Positions 40,342 to 49,569 of a stretch of 64,000 nt of DNA are shown here, one piece after another. The translations under genes were made by a program, and so were the position numbers. The notes beneath the pieces were generated by a model. The model searched no databases. It was given only the letters and a program-made list of their open reading frames with translations, and was not told the DNA's origin. Numbering within the stretch: the first letter of the stretch is position 1; each line of letters opens with the position of its first letter. The DNA is from Saprospiraceae bacterium (GTDB lineage Bacteria; Bacteroidota; Bacteroidia; Chitinophagales; Saprospiraceae): NCBI GenBank assembly GCA_016715965.1, contig JADJXG010000001.1:2547501-2611500 (forward strand). The letters are read 5' to 3'.

Positions 40342-42524
40342 AAGACAAAAGTTGGATTGGTTTTGCCTTTCTCCTTTTTTTTACTTGTCAGGTTTTTTCG
40401 CAGAAAAAGCAAATCGAACTTGCGGATGTATATGAATATGGAGTATTCAGAACAGCCGGTATTGGAGGTTTTAATTTTTTAAAAGATGGTATCAGCTATA
40501 CCAGAAGCCAATCAAATTTAATTTTAAAATTTGATTTGCGAACCGGAAAAGTAACAGACACTCTTTTTGATGCCAATAAGCATGCTGCTGAAATAAGCGG
40601 ATTTAAAATGGACCAATACCAGTTTTCAGGAGATGAAAGTAAAATTCTACTTTTTACCAAGACGGAAGCTTTGTATCGGTATTCTGGCTTTTCTGATGTT
40701 TACGTATTTGACCGTCTTTCCAAAAGTATCCATAGAGTATTTGCCAAAGGAAAGGTGATGTATCCAAGCTTCAGTCCAGCTTCAGACAAAGTGGCATTTG
40801 TCTTTGAAAACAATCTTTATTATCAGCGTTTGTCGGACGGAAAAATTGTACAAGTCACCAAAGATGGAAGAAAAAATGAAATCATCAATGGAGCGTCAGA
40901 TTGGGTGTACGAGGAGGAATTTACCCTAACCCGTGCCTATGAATGGTCCCCTGATGGAAAAAACTTGGTGTTTATCAGAACAGATGAATCCGAAGTGCGT
41001 GAATTCAGTCTTGAATATTATAAAGATGAGGCTTATCCGGAAATCTATCGCTTCAAGTATCCTAAAGTGGGTGAGAAAAATGCAAGGTTGACGGTTTGGG
41101 TTCATCATTTGAAGAAAGGATCCAATCGTCAGCTAGCAGTACATTCGGACATGAATGGAATGGAAGGATACATCCCCCGGATTGGCTGGACCAAAAACAA
41201 TCATCAAATTTGGGTGAACTGGATCAATAGGGAACAAAATTGGTTAAAATTGTATTTGGTGGACCTAGTAAAAAACAAAGAACAAGTTTTGTACGAGGAA
41301 AAAAGCAAATACTATATTGATATTCACGATCACCTGCAATTTATGGATGCTGAAAATTCCTTTATTTGGCAGAGTGAGAAAGATGGCGAGGTCGCAATGT
41401 ATCTAATGGATGGAAAAGGTAATTTGAAAAACCGGATCACGCCGGCCGGAAAGGAAATGACTGAATGGTATGGGTTCTCAGAGGATGGAACCACCGCATT
41501 TTTTCAAATAGCTGATCAAAGAGGAATGGATCGGCAGATTTGTAGCGTGAGTCTCAATGGCTCCAATTTTAAGACGATCACGACAGCTGCCGGATGTCAT
41601 TCAGCACAGTTTAGTGCGGGTGCAAAACTCATGGTTCATACGTATTCCCAAATCAACGTACCACCCGTTTCATCCATTCGCAGTTCTGATGGAGAATTGA
41701 TCAGGATCTTGGAAGACAACTCCAAGTTAAAGTCGATTTTAAACCAATATCAGATATCGGAAGTTGAAACAATGAGCATTTCCAACAGGAACAATGAGGC
41801 TTTGAACGCATTGATGATCAAACCCAAAGATTTTAACCCCAATAAAAGATATCCTGTTTTTATGTATCTCTATGGTGGACCTGGTAGTCAGCAGGTGATG
41901 AACAAATGGAATTCATTCAGATATTTCGGATGGCTGCAGATGATTGCGCAAAAAGGCTACATCGTTTGTATCGTGGACAATCGAGGTACGGGTGGACGAG
42001 GAGAAGAGTTTAAAAAAATGACTTATTTGCAATTGGGAAAATACGAAACAGAAGACCAGATAGACGCCGCAAAATATTTATCCACTCTTCCATTTGTCGA
42101 TGGTAGCAGAATTGGTATTTTTGGATGGAGTTATGGAGCTTACATGTCTTCATTGTGCCTACTGAAGGGAAATGATGTTTTTAAGGCTGCGATAGCGGTA
42201 GCGCCTGTGACCAATTGGAAGTGGTATGACAGTGCCTACACGGAGAGATACATGGGTACGACCCAATCCAATCCCGATGGTTATCGAGAGAATTCACCGG
42301 TTTACTTCGCAGATCGATTGAAAGGAAACTATCTTTTAATTCATGGAATGGCAGACGACAACGTACATTTCCAAAATGCCGTAGAAATGGTCAATGCGCT
42401 GATCCACCACAAGAAGCAATTTGACACTTATTTTTACCCCAACCGCAATCACGGGATCTCCGGGGACAATGCCACCATTCATTTATTCACCAAAATGACC
42501 CAGTTTGTTTATGAGAAAATTTGA
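40317..42524 (+). CDS. S9-family prolyl oligopeptidase / dipeptidyl peptidase IV
   Basis: A 735-residue exported serine peptidase. An N-terminal hydrophobic segment (about 13-29, ending VFSQ) serves as signal. Residues 60-480 form the beta-propeller (PSFSPASDKVAFV, YEWSPDGKNLVFIRTDES, with the DWVYEEEF double-Glu helix characteristic of DPP4, near 195). The alpha/beta hydrolase domain has the nucleophile in FGWSYGAYMSS (near 605), the Asp in GMADDNVHFQ and the His in NRNHGISG. It cleaves X-Pro dipeptides, by family. It overlaps the genes on both sides, indicating one transcript. Confidence 0.93.
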   Translation: MDYKALFLKDKSWIGFAFLLFFTCQVFSQKKQIELADVYEYGVFRTAGIGGFNFLKDGISYTRSQSNLILKFDLRTGKVTDTLFDANKHAAEISGFKMDQYQFSGDESKILLFTKTEALYRYSGFSDVYVFDRLSKSIHRVFAKGKVMYPSFSPASDKVAFVFENNLYYQRLSDGKIVQVTKDGRKNEIINGASDWVYEEEFTLTRAYEWSPDGKNLVFIRTDESEVREFSLEYYKDEAYPEIYRFKYPKVGEKNARLTVWVHHLKKGSNRQLAVHSDMNGMEGYIPRIGWTKNNHQIWVNWINREQNWLKLYLVDLVKNKEQVLYEEKSKYYIDIHDHLQFMDAENSFIWQSEKDGEVAMYLMDGKGNLKNRITPAGKEMTEWYGFSEDGTTAFFQIADQRGMDRQICSVSLNGSNFKTITTAAGCHSAQFSAGAKLMVHTYSQINVPPVSSIRSSDGELIRILEDNSKLKSILNQYQISEVETMSISNRNNEALNALMIKPKDFNPNKRYPVFMYLYGGPGSQQVMNKWNSFRYFGWLQMIAQKGYIVCIVDNRGTGGRGEEFKKMTYLQLGKYETEDQIDAAKYLSTLPFVDGSRIGIFGWSYGAYMSSLCLLKGNDVFKAAIAVAPVTNWKWYDSAYTERYMGTTQSNPDGYRENSPVYFADRLKGNYLLIHGMADDNVHFQNAVEMVNALIHHKKQFDTYFYPNRNHGISGDNATIHLFTKMTQFVYEKI

Positions 42525-42990
42525 TGCTTACGTTTTATTTTCGGCTCTTTTCATATTTGCATCCTGCTCCAGGGGATCGCTAAAAATGGTCAACAAGACT
42601 GAATTTTCTCCCCAGTTTTTAGTGGGCACATGGAAGATGAAAGACAAAATGCTGTATGAAAAATGGTCGCAAACAGGACCGACAGAATGGATGGGTGTTG
42701 CTTATGATATGACATCCGGTATTGCAGAAATCAATGAGTATCTTAAAATATATAAATCCGACAAAGATTGGTTCCTGGAAGCCAAAACAAAAGCCAACCA
42801 GTTTGTCCCGGTTTATTTTAAGCAGATCAACGATCCTTTTTGGACCTGTCATTTTGTGAATGAGAGGCATAATTTTCCACAGGTTATTTCTTACAGAGGA
42901 GGCGAGGATGGAATTCTATATGCTCAAATTAAGGATTTGAAGGTCAGCAATATGATTGATTTTGTGTATTTGAGAGAGACAAAGAAATGA
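42511..42990 (+). CDS. Lipoprotein, lipocalin-like, unknown function
   Basis: A 159-residue lipoprotein. ATG at 42511 gives a lipoprotein signal with lipobox FASC (Cys about residue 19); ATG at 42505 is also possible. The mature part is predicted beta-rich, with LVGTWKMKDKMLYEKW near the start, like the DUF6265/lipocalin-type proteins of Bacteroidota, and ends with VSNMIDFVYLRE. It overlaps the S9 peptidase gene at its start and the smpB gene by 4 bases at its end. Function unknown. Confidence 0.75.
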   Translation: MRKFDAYVLFSALFIFASCSRGSLKMVNKTEFSPQFLVGTWKMKDKMLYEKWSQTGPTEWMGVAYDMTSGIAEINEYLKIYKSDKDWFLEAKTKANQFVPVYFKQINDPFWTCHFVNERHNFPQVISYRGGEDGILYAQIKDLKVSNMIDFVYLRETKK

Positions 42991-43436
42991 AATCGCCCGA
43001 AATTATAAACCGCAAGGCAACACACGAATTTCAATTTATTCAGTTGTTTGAAGCAGGAATGCAATTGTCCGGCACAGAGGTAAAATCGATCCGGGCTGGA
43101 AATGCCAATTTGAGCGATGCCTGGTGTGGTTTTGACAAGGGAGAACTTTGGATTAAAAACCTGCACATTTCTGAGTATGAAAGTGGCTCCGATCGAAACC
43201 ATGAGCCCAAGCGTCCAAGGAAATTATTGCTCAATAAATTGGAATTAAAAAAACTCGAAAGAAAAATTGCTGAAAAAGGGATGACCATTGTTCCATATCG
43301 AATTTATTTTTCCGACAGGGGAATGATCAAAGTAGAAATTGCGCTTGCCACCGGAAAGAAATCTTTTGACAAAAGAGAGTCCATTAAGGATCGCGATGTA
43401 AAGAGAGAACTCAACCGTAATCTGAAACTCAGATAG
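42987..43436 (+). CDS. smpB: SsrA-binding protein SmpB
   Basis: A 149-residue tmRNA-binding protein needed for trans-translation rescue of stalled ribosomes. The N-terminus NRKATHEFQFIQLFEAGMQL is followed by the family signature GTEVKSIRAGNANLSDAW (near residue 30), then HEPKRPRKLLLNK and KGMTIVPYRIYFSDRGMIKVEI (in parts KGMTIVPYRIYF). The tail KKSFDKRESIKDRDVKRELNR inserts in the ribosomal A site. The ssrA gene itself is not seen in the window. Cytosolic. Confidence 0.96.
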   Translation: MKSPEIINRKATHEFQFIQLFEAGMQLSGTEVKSIRAGNANLSDAWCGFDKGELWIKNLHISEYESGSDRNHEPKRPRKLLLNKLELKKLERKIAEKGMTIVPYRIYFSDRGMIKVEIALATGKKSFDKRESIKDRDVKRELNRNLKLR

Positions 43437-43468
43437 GCTCAACCGCGACTGATAAACCTTCATTCGTT

Positions 43469-44563
43469 ATGACGATAAAGTCTAATTGTGAATTCCTCCT
43501 GACCGATGGTAGTAGCCTTGAGCAAAGCTGGTTTTCTGACAGCGACTGGAAACAATTGATTTCAAAATATACATCTTCAATCGTAATCGTATGCGATTCC
43601 AATACCAGATTGTTTTGTGTTCCAAAAGTGATGGATCTCTTCCAAATGAGCCATTGCCCCATATTTGAAATTCCGGCCGGTGAATCGTCAAAACAATTGG
43701 ATCAATGCATTCGTTTTTGGGATTTTGCATCCCAACATTTTTTAGATCGCAGTTCTTTGATTCTCGCAGTGGGTGGCGGCGTTGTACTCGACCTTGTTGG
43801 ATTTTGTGCGTCTGTATGGAAAAGAGGGATCCCATACATCAGTATTCCAACAAGCTTGTTGGCTCAGGTCGATGCATCCATTGGTGGAAAAACCGGAGTT
43901 AATTTTCTCAAGATTAAAAATTGTCTCGGAAGTTTTTATCCTCCTGATTTCATCCTGGCTCATTTTGACTTTCTGCAAACCCTGCCAGAAATCCATTGGC
44001 GCAATGGCAAAGTTGAAATCATAAAGCATCTTCTGCTAGACAATGAAAATCCCTGGGAGCAGGTGGAACAATTGCATCACAGGATCAGCTATGATAGCTG
44101 GAAGGAAGTTGTGACGGATTCCATAAGGTTCAAGTCCGAAATCGTCAAGGAAGATCCGTTTGATGAAGACAAAAGAAAAATCCTAAACTTAGGACATACG
44201 ATTGGACACGCGATGGAGTCTTTTTGTCTTGAGCAGGGTGAGATCCTTTTGCATGGAGAAGCAGTAGCTGCCGGTATTTGGTGGGAATCTTTGATGGCAA
44301 AAGAATTGCTGGGATATCCGGACCAGCATTTTGATGTATTGTTTCAACATTTGCAACATTATTTTCCGCGAATTCCTTCAGACGTATTCAATGGCAAGAA
44401 CTGGTGGAATTATATGGCTTCTGACAAGAAAAATACTGCAGGAAAAATCAATTTTAGTTTGTTGAAAGCACCCGGTCATCCGGAATGGAATGTTGGCATT
44501 GATTTTTTACACATTGAGAATTATTTTCAGAAGACAGATATATCTTCTATTTTTACAGTCTGA
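43469..44563 (+). CDS. aroB: 3-dehydroquinate synthase
   Basis: A 364-residue enzyme of the shikimate pathway. The NAD-binding segment LAVGGGVVLDLVGFCASVWKRG (in parts GGGVVLDLVGF) lies near residue 92, then SIPTSLLAQVDASIGGKTGVN near 120. Zinc ligands are Glu in NGKVEIIKH (near 180), His in LNLGHTIGHAMES (near 235) and His in LHGEAVAAG (near 255). It is the only shikimate gene in the window, placed between smpB and the PBP1A gene. Length is normal. Cytosolic. Confidence 0.95.
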   Translation: MTIKSNCEFLLTDGSSLEQSWFSDSDWKQLISKYTSSIVIVCDSNTRLFCVPKVMDLFQMSHCPIFEIPAGESSKQLDQCIRFWDFASQHFLDRSSLILAVGGGVVLDLVGFCASVWKRGIPYISIPTSLLAQVDASIGGKTGVNFLKIKNCLGSFYPPDFILAHFDFLQTLPEIHWRNGKVEIIKHLLLDNENPWEQVEQLHHRISYDSWKEVVTDSIRFKSEIVKEDPFDEDKRKILNLGHTIGHAMESFCLEQGEILLHGEAVAAGIWWESLMAKELLGYPDQHFDVLFQHLQHYFPRIPSDVFNGKNWWNYMASDKKNTAGKINFSLLKAPGHPEWNVGIDFLHIENYFQKTDISSIFTV

Positions 44564-44565
44564 AT

Positions 44566-47187
44566 ATGAATCATTTGATTGATCAGTTGGCTGAGCGGCT
44601 CAAGACATTTTGGAATCGATTTAGTTTTACCGATATTTACAACGGGGCCGCGTCAGAGGATAAATATTGGTTCAAGTCTTCGGTGGCGTGGATGTGGAAA
44701 GCTTTGATGGGAAGCATCCTTTTGTTTCTTTTGATTTTATTTTTGGTTTCGTTTGACAATTTGCCCACACTTGAGGAATTGGAAAACCCCAAATACCACA
44801 ACGCCAGTTTGGTAATTGCCAAAGATGGTTCCATGCTTGGAAAATATTACAATGAGAATCGGGAATTTATTCCTTTTGATAGTCTCAATCCAAATCTGCT
44901 TAAAGCATTACTGGCAACCGAAGATGTAAGGTTTTACAATCACTCAGGGGTGGATCCATGGGCTTTGCTGCGGGTATTTTTCAAAACAATTTTATTGAGC
45001 AAAGGCGAATCCGGCGGAGGCAGTACAATAAGTCAACAGTTGGCAAAATTACTTTTTGAGCGACCTAGCCTGAAAGGTAAAGGCGCGATTGTAAGGACAG
45101 CCTTGCTGGTTCGTGTCAAATTTAAGGAATGGCTGACCGCCATAAAGTTGGAGCGAAGATATACCAAGGAGGAAATTATTTCTCTTTATCTCAATAAGTT
45201 TGATTTTATCTATGAGGCCCACGGAGTTCAGACGGCCGCCAAAACATATTTTGGAAAGGACCAAAAGAATCTCAGGTTGGACGAAGCCGCTGTATTGATA
45301 GGTATGTTAAAAAACCCAACCCTTTATAATCCCAGGCGATTTATCAAACTGGCTGTCGAAAGGCGAAATACGGTTTTGGCCCTGGTGTACAAGGATGGGC
45401 AAATTTCAAAAGCAGAATTCGAAGCATTCAAAAAAGTACCTTTGGATGTATCTGCATTCAAAAGAGAAACCCACATAGACGGACTTGCGCCACACTTTAG
45501 GGCAGAATTGGGTAAATGGCTAAAGGAATTATTTGAAAAAGATGAAATTAGAAAACCAAATGGGGATAAGTACAATCCTTATCAGGATGGATTAAAAATC
45601 TATGTCACCATTGATCCCATTATTCAAAAGGCAGCTGAGGACGCAGCAAAAGAACACATGATCAACATCCAGAAATCTTATTTCAATGTTTGGACCAAAA
45701 GTGATCCCTGGGAATATGATGCAGATGAAAAAATGAAAAAAATCAGAAAAGAAGCATTAAATCAGTTGGTCAGAGAGACAGACAGGTTTAATATTTTATG
45801 GAATCAGCACTATGGCAAGTTGATGATGGAACTCGAAGCTGAGATTGGAAAAGTAGATGTGAATGACAGAACCATACAGCGGCTTATCAATGAAAGGAGA
45901 AAACCTGGTTTTTTAAAGCAGGAATTGAAGAACAACCAAATTACCAAAACACAGTACGATTACAGCACGGAAATTCTCAAAAGCAATCAATGGCCTGAAA
46001 TTGAAAAAGCCTGGCCTGGATTTGAGAAGGATCTGCGTTTGCAAATGAACACACCAGTTTCAATGATTGTCTATGATTATGAAACTCAGGCTGACAAAAT
46101 GGTCAAGATGTCTCCATTGGATTCCATTAAATACCACCGGAAGCATCTACAGATAGGTTCATTGTCAACAGATCCGCACACCGGGGAAATTAAATCCTGG
46201 GTGGGGGGAGTTAATTTTAAATACTTCAAATACGACCATGTGAATTCGAGAAGACAGGTTGGCTCAACGTTTAAGCCATTTGTCTATGCGGCAGCGATTG
46301 CATTGCAAAAAATTTCTCCCTGTAATGAATTTCAAGACATACAATACACGATACCAGCCAACGACCCAAATTTTGGATTACCTGAGTCCTGGTCTCCGGG
46401 AAATGCCACTGAATCTTTTACGGGTGGATATTACAATCTTTACAATGCACTGGCCAATTCCCGAAATTCAATTACGGTCAAACTGGTGATGTTGTTGGGT
46501 AGTGTAAATCCCATTCGCGGACTGCTGCACAACATGGGAATTGACAGTACATCCAAAAGAAGGGATGGCGGATATTTGATACCCAAATTTCCTTCCATTG
46601 TATTGGGTTCAGCGGATTTGTCCGTTTATGAAATGACTGGTGCGTACACCACCTTCGCCAACAACGGGGTCTATGTAAAACCTTACTTTGTGTCTCACAT
46701 CGAGGATAAAAATGGAAAGGTAATTTATCGCAATACTCCGGTACAGAATGTAGCTTTGGCTCCCGATTACAATTATGTGATGGTCGATTTGCTCATGAAA
46801 TCCGGAGGCGTTTCATTTTTGAAAGTTCCTGCCGGAGGAAAAACGGGAACAACCAATAATTATGTCGATGGATGGTTTATGGGTATTACTCCTGATCTGG
46901 TGGTTGGTACCTGGGTGGGTGGCGAAGATCCATGGATTAGATTTTTAAACATGAGTACGGGTCAGGGAGCAGTGATGGCAAGACCATTTTTTGTAAAATT
47001 CATCAATAAGTTATCGGATTTAGGTGTTAGTGAAGTCAATCCTGAATTGAGATTTCCTTATCCCAAGGGAGAACTCGAAATCGAACTGAATTGCGCTAAA
47101 TTTAAGGAGATGATGAAATCCCTGAATATGGATAATTCCATTATGCCTAGTTCAGGTGATACAGATGAAGATGAAATTTTAGAATAA
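44566..47187 (+). CDS. Penicillin-binding protein 1A (transglycosylase/transpeptidase)
   Basis: An 873-residue bifunctional peptidoglycan synthase. One transmembrane helix (about 44-66) anchors it. The GT51 domain shows ATEDVRFYNHSGVDP (catalytic Glu, near residue 122), GGGSTISQQLAKLLF and RRYTKEEIISLYLNKFDF. The transpeptidase domain has SxxK in VGSTFKPFVYA (near 567), SxN in NSRNSIT and KTG in GGKTGTTNNYVDGWF (near 765). An insertion of about 150 charged residues (about 360-510) sits between the domains. It ends with an acidic tail (DTDEDEILE). It starts 2 bases after aroB. Inner membrane, active in the periplasm. Confidence 0.94.
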   Translation: MNHLIDQLAERLKTFWNRFSFTDIYNGAASEDKYWFKSSVAWMWKALMGSILLFLLILFLVSFDNLPTLEELENPKYHNASLVIAKDGSMLGKYYNENREFIPFDSLNPNLLKALLATEDVRFYNHSGVDPWALLRVFFKTILLSKGESGGGSTISQQLAKLLFERPSLKGKGAIVRTALLVRVKFKEWLTAIKLERRYTKEEIISLYLNKFDFIYEAHGVQTAAKTYFGKDQKNLRLDEAAVLIGMLKNPTLYNPRRFIKLAVERRNTVLALVYKDGQISKAEFEAFKKVPLDVSAFKRETHIDGLAPHFRAELGKWLKELFEKDEIRKPNGDKYNPYQDGLKIYVTIDPIIQKAAEDAAKEHMINIQKSYFNVWTKSDPWEYDADEKMKKIRKEALNQLVRETDRFNILWNQHYGKLMMELEAEIGKVDVNDRTIQRLINERRKPGFLKQELKNNQITKTQYDYSTEILKSNQWPEIEKAWPGFEKDLRLQMNTPVSMIVYDYETQADKMVKMSPLDSIKYHRKHLQIGSLSTDPHTGEIKSWVGGVNFKYFKYDHVNSRRQVGSTFKPFVYAAAIALQKISPCNEFQDIQYTIPANDPNFGLPESWSPGNATESFTGGYYNLYNALANSRNSITVKLVMLLGSVNPIRGLLHNMGIDSTSKRRDGGYLIPKFPSIVLGSADLSVYEMTGAYTTFANNGVYVKPYFVSHIEDKNGKVIYRNTPVQNVALAPDYNYVMVDLLMKSGGVSFLKVPAGGKTGTTNNYVDGWFMGITPDLVVGTWVGGEDPWIRFLNMSTGQGAVMARPFFVKFINKLSDLGVSEVNPELRFPYPKGELEIELNCAKFKEMMKSLNMDNSIMPSSGDTDEDEILE

Positions 47188-47211
47188 AGAGATTTAATAA
47201 AACGCATAAAA

Positions 47212-47571
47212 ATGAGTCTTTCAAGCTTTCCTCTCTACAAAGTAAATTTGACGCTTTCCCTGTTATTGGTCTTATTGGGTTTATGGAGTTATGAATCATC
47301 CGGAAGAGATTTTCACACGCTCAGCATTCCAGTAATGGGGATTATCTTAAGTATGTTTCATCGTCCCTTAAAAACCCAACCCTTCAAATGGTTGCCTTGG
47401 GTGACGGCACTAACAGGTCTCTATGCATTCATTTTGTTAATGCCTCTGCAAAATAGTTATTCTGCCGGCAACCAACAGGCCCTGTTCCGGGTGTTACTCA
47501 TGCTGCTTGCCTGCCTTTCGGCTTTCTGCATTTATCTTTATAGGCTCCGCGTTTTGCGCAAACCTCTTTAA
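47212..47571 (+). CDS. Small integral membrane protein, unknown
   Basis: A 119-residue protein with about four hydrophobic helices (near 10-26, 38-50, 64-80 and 90-110) and a basic C-terminus (YRLRVLRKPL). It follows the PBP1A gene by 24 bases on the same strand and ends 11 bases before the convergent HPPD gene. I do not recognise the family. Its placement in the same run suggests co-transcription with the cell-wall synthase, but a functional link is not shown. Confidence 0.65.
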   Translation: MSLSSFPLYKVNLTLSLLLVLLGLWSYESSGRDFHTLSIPVMGIILSMFHRPLKTQPFKWLPWVTALTGLYAFILLMPLQNSYSAGNQQALFRVLLMLLACLSAFCIYLYRLRVLRKPL

Positions 47572-47582
47572 ATAGAATAGAA

Positions 47583-48710
47583 TTACAAATTTCCTCGGAT
47601 TTCCTGTTCTCTTTCTATGGCTTCGAACAAGGCTTTGAAATTGCCTTTGCCAAAAGAAGTGGCTCCTTTGCGCTGAATGATCTCAAAAAAAACAGTTGGC
47701 CTGTCTTGAAGAGGTTTGGTGAAAATTTGTAAAAGGTAGCCATCCTCATCTCTGTCAATTAGGATATTTAGCCTTTTTAAATCTTCAATGTTTTCATCTA
47801 TTTTACCGACACGGTTCAACACATCTTCGTAGTAATTATCCGGAACGTACAAAAAGTCGATTCCATTTTTTCTCAACATTCCAACAGTCTTAAGGATATC
47901 ATCCGTCGCGATGGCGATGTGTTGAACACCAGGACCATTATAAAATTCAAGATATTCGTCAATCTGAGATTTTTTAAGACCTTGAGCGGGCTCATTAATG
48001 GGAAACTTGATATAACCACTTCCATTGCTGACCACTTTGCTCATGAGCGCGGTGTACTTTGTAGAAATGTCTTTGTCATCAAATGTAATTAGCAGTTTGA
48101 ATCCCATCACCTCCTGATAAAATTTGACCCATCGGTTCATCTGACCGATTTCAACATTTCCAACACAATGGTCTATATATTTGAGACCTATTTTTGGAAT
48201 TTCCGTAGCACTTTCCATTGCTTTAAAACCCGGCATAAATGCTCCGTGAAAATTTTTTCTTTCCACCAATGTGTGGATGGTATCACCGTACGTTCTAATT
48301 CCGGCAAGGACGACCGTGCCATGTTCATCTTCGATGGTATAAGGTTCAAATGCAATTTGAGCACCTTTTTCCACTGCTTTATGAAATGAGTCTGTAGCAT
48401 CGTTGACCCATAAGGCGAGCACTTTCACACCATCACCGTGGAGCTGTACATGCCTGCTTATTTCATGATCAGGTCTGAAGGCAGAACTGATGACAAATCG
48501 AATTTTATCTTGTTGCAGCACATAGGAGCAATAATCTCTGTTGCCGGTTTCGGGACCTTTGTACGCGACCAGCTTGAAGCCAAATGCCGTTTGATAAAAA
48601 TGAGAAGCCTGTTTGGCATTTCCGACATAGAACTCAATGAAGTCAGTTCCCAATATTTCAAAACTGTCGGTATGGCTGGATTTTAATGGAGAAGGCTGGA
48701 GAATTTGCAT
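47583..48710 (-). CDS. hppD: 4-hydroxyphenylpyruvate dioxygenase
   Basis: A 375-residue Fe(II) dioxygenase converting 4-hydroxyphenylpyruvate to homogentisate in tyrosine breakdown. Two vicinal-oxygen-chelate domains are seen; the catalytic one holds the 2-His-1-Glu metal site: His in YIDHCVGNVE (near residue 180), His in GVQHIAIATDD (near 262) and Glu in TVFFEIIQRKG (near 342). The N-terminal LGTDFIEFYVGNAKQASHFY is typical. It stands alone: no homogentisate dioxygenase is in the window. A -7 box (48727-48734) precedes it. Confidence 0.95.
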   Translation of the reverse strand: MQILQPSPLKSSHTDSFEILGTDFIEFYVGNAKQASHFYQTAFGFKLVAYKGPETGNRDYCSYVLQQDKIRFVISSAFRPDHEISRHVQLHGDGVKVLALWVNDATDSFHKAVEKGAQIAFEPYTIEDEHGTVVLAGIRTYGDTIHTLVERKNFHGAFMPGFKAMESATEIPKIGLKYIDHCVGNVEIGQMNRWVKFYQEVMGFKLLITFDDKDISTKYTALMSKVVSNGSGYIKFPINEPAQGLKKSQIDEYLEFYNGPGVQHIAIATDDILKTVGMLRKNGIDFLYVPDNYYEDVLNRVGKIDENIEDLKRLNILIDRDEDGYLLQIFTKPLQDRPTVFFEIIQRKGATSFGKGNFKALFEAIEREQEIRGNL

Positions 48711-48726
48711 TTTTAAAGATTTTCTA

Positions 48727-48734
48727 CAAAGTTA
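48727..48734 (-). promoter_or_regulatory. Putative -7 element of the HPPD promoter
   Basis: The minus strand reads TAACTTTG, fitting TAnnTTTG, 17 bases upstream of the HPPD start codon, implying a leader of only about 11 bases. No -33 element at the right spacing. Confidence 0.4.
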
Positions 48735-48777
48735 ATGGATTGACTTGATCTGGAATGGAAAAACAAAAAATGCAGGC

Positions 48778-48815
48778 AAAAAAAAAACTCCGTCTGTTTT
48801 TGCAACGACGGAGTT
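48778..48815 (-). terminator. Rho-independent terminator of the histone H1-like gene
   Basis: On the minus strand AACTCCGTC (9-bp stem) with a 12-base loop and GACGGAGTT is followed by a run of T (complement of the A-run at 48778-48787). It lies 23 bases past the stop of the H1-like gene and upstream of the HPPD promoter, insulating the two. Confidence 0.88.
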
Positions 48816-48838
48816 TCTTATTTGAAGTTATTCCAGTA

Positions 48839-49468
48839 TTAATCCATGGATGGTGCCATAGCAGAGCCTTCAGCTGGTGCTGGAGCTGCTGGAGGAGTAA
48901 CCTTTTTACGACCACGACTGGCAGAAGGTTTTCTAGCAGAAGTTTTTTTAGCAGTCGCTTTCTTGGGAGCTGCTTTTTTGGCGGTCGCTTTCTTGGGAGC
49001 TGCTTTTTTAGCTGCTGCCTTTTTAGGAGCTGCTTTTTTAGCTGCTGCTTTTTTAGGAGCTGCTTTCTTAGCTGCTGCTTTTTTAGGAGCCGCTTTTTTT
49101 GCAGTTGCCTTTTTAGGAGCTGCTTTCTTAGCTGCTGCTTTTTTAGGAGCCGCTTTTTTAGCTGCTGCCTTTTTAGGAGCCGCTTTCTTAGCTGCTGCTT
49201 TTTTAGGAGCTGCTTTCTTAGCTGCTGCTCTTTTAGGAGCTGCTTTCTTAGCTGCTGCTTTTTTAGGAGCTGCTTTCTTAGCTGCTGCTTTTTTAGGAGC
49301 CGCTTTTTTTGCAGTTGCCTTTTTAGGAGCTGCTTTCTTAGCCGTAGTTTTCTTAGCCGTAGTCTTTTTGGCAGTTGTTTTCTTGGCTGCCTGTCCTGCT
49401 TTTTTAGGAGCTGCTTTTTTTGCAGCTTTTTTAGCGGGGGACTTTTTTGCACTACTTGTAGTTGCCAT
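48839..49468 (-). CDS. Histone H1-like Lys/Ala-rich DNA-binding protein
   Basis: A 209-residue extremely basic protein. After MATTSSAKKSPAKKAAKKAAPKK (in parts SPAKKAAKKA) it consists of tandem KKAAPKKAAA-type pentad/decad repeats from about residue 25 to 170, resembling the C-terminal tail of eukaryotic histone H1 and bacterial H1-like proteins. It ends in an Arg/Ser segment (ARKPSASRGRKK) and an Ala/Pro-rich acidic tip. There is no globular domain. DNA compaction or binding is expected from charge. The gene is monocistronic, with a strong -33/-7 promoter (49540-49569) and a hairpin terminator, suggesting high expression. The repeats also keep antisense frames open. Confidence 0.85.
   Translation of the reverse strand: MATTSSAKKSPAKKAAKKAAPKKAGQAAKKTTAKKTTAKKTTAKKAAPKKATAKKAAPKKAAAKKAAPKKAAAKKAAPKRAAAKKAAPKKAAAKKAAPKKAAAKKAAPKKAAAKKAAPKKATAKKAAPKKAAAKKAAPKKAAAKKAAPKKAAAKKAAPKKATAKKAAPKKATAKKTSARKPSASRGRKKVTPPAAPAPAEGSAMAPSMD
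48950..49345 (-). repeat. Tandem 30-bp repeat tract inside the H1-like gene
   Basis: About 13 near-identical units of 30 bases encode the decapeptide pattern AAAKKAAPKK. Third-base differences (AGCC or AGCT, TTT or TTC) and rare substitutions (Ala to Thr, Lys to Arg) vary between units. Such a tract is prone to slipped-strand gain or loss in steps of 10 codons, so protein length should vary among strains. Confidence 0.85.
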
Positions 49469-49539
49469 TTTTAATTGATTTAGTTAAAAAATTGATTTTA
49501 AAAATTGAATTAATGAAAAAAAAATCTCAATATTCGTAT

Positions 49540-49569
49540 CAAAGGTATAACTATTTTTACATATACAAA
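49540..49569 (-). promoter_or_regulatory. Promoter of the H1-like gene
   Basis: On the minus strand TTTG (49569-49566) and TACCTTTG (49547-49540) are 18 bases apart, a close match to the Bacteroidota -33/-7 consensus. The start near 49534 gives a 66-base leader that is nearly all A and T. The rest of the 304-bp gap to 49772 holds no gene. Confidence 0.65.

Noticed and set aside
47583..48710. HPPD as aromatic-precursor gene of the polyene-like operon
   Set aside because: It lies 14 kb away on its own promoter; HPPD is a common tyrosine-catabolism gene, so no link is supported.
48950..49345. Regular 30-bp repeats as a CRISPR array
   Set aside because: The units are directly tandem without unique spacers and encode a protein; no cas genes are present.
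48755..49478. Long antisense open frames (239, 210 and 242 codons) over the H1-like gene
   Set aside because: They arise because the 30-bp repeat lacks stops in several frames. Their products are low-complexity Phe/Ser/Cys, Ala/Leu/Gly or Leu/Lys/Arg strings; promoter, terminator and histone-like sequence all support only the minus frame at 48839-49468.
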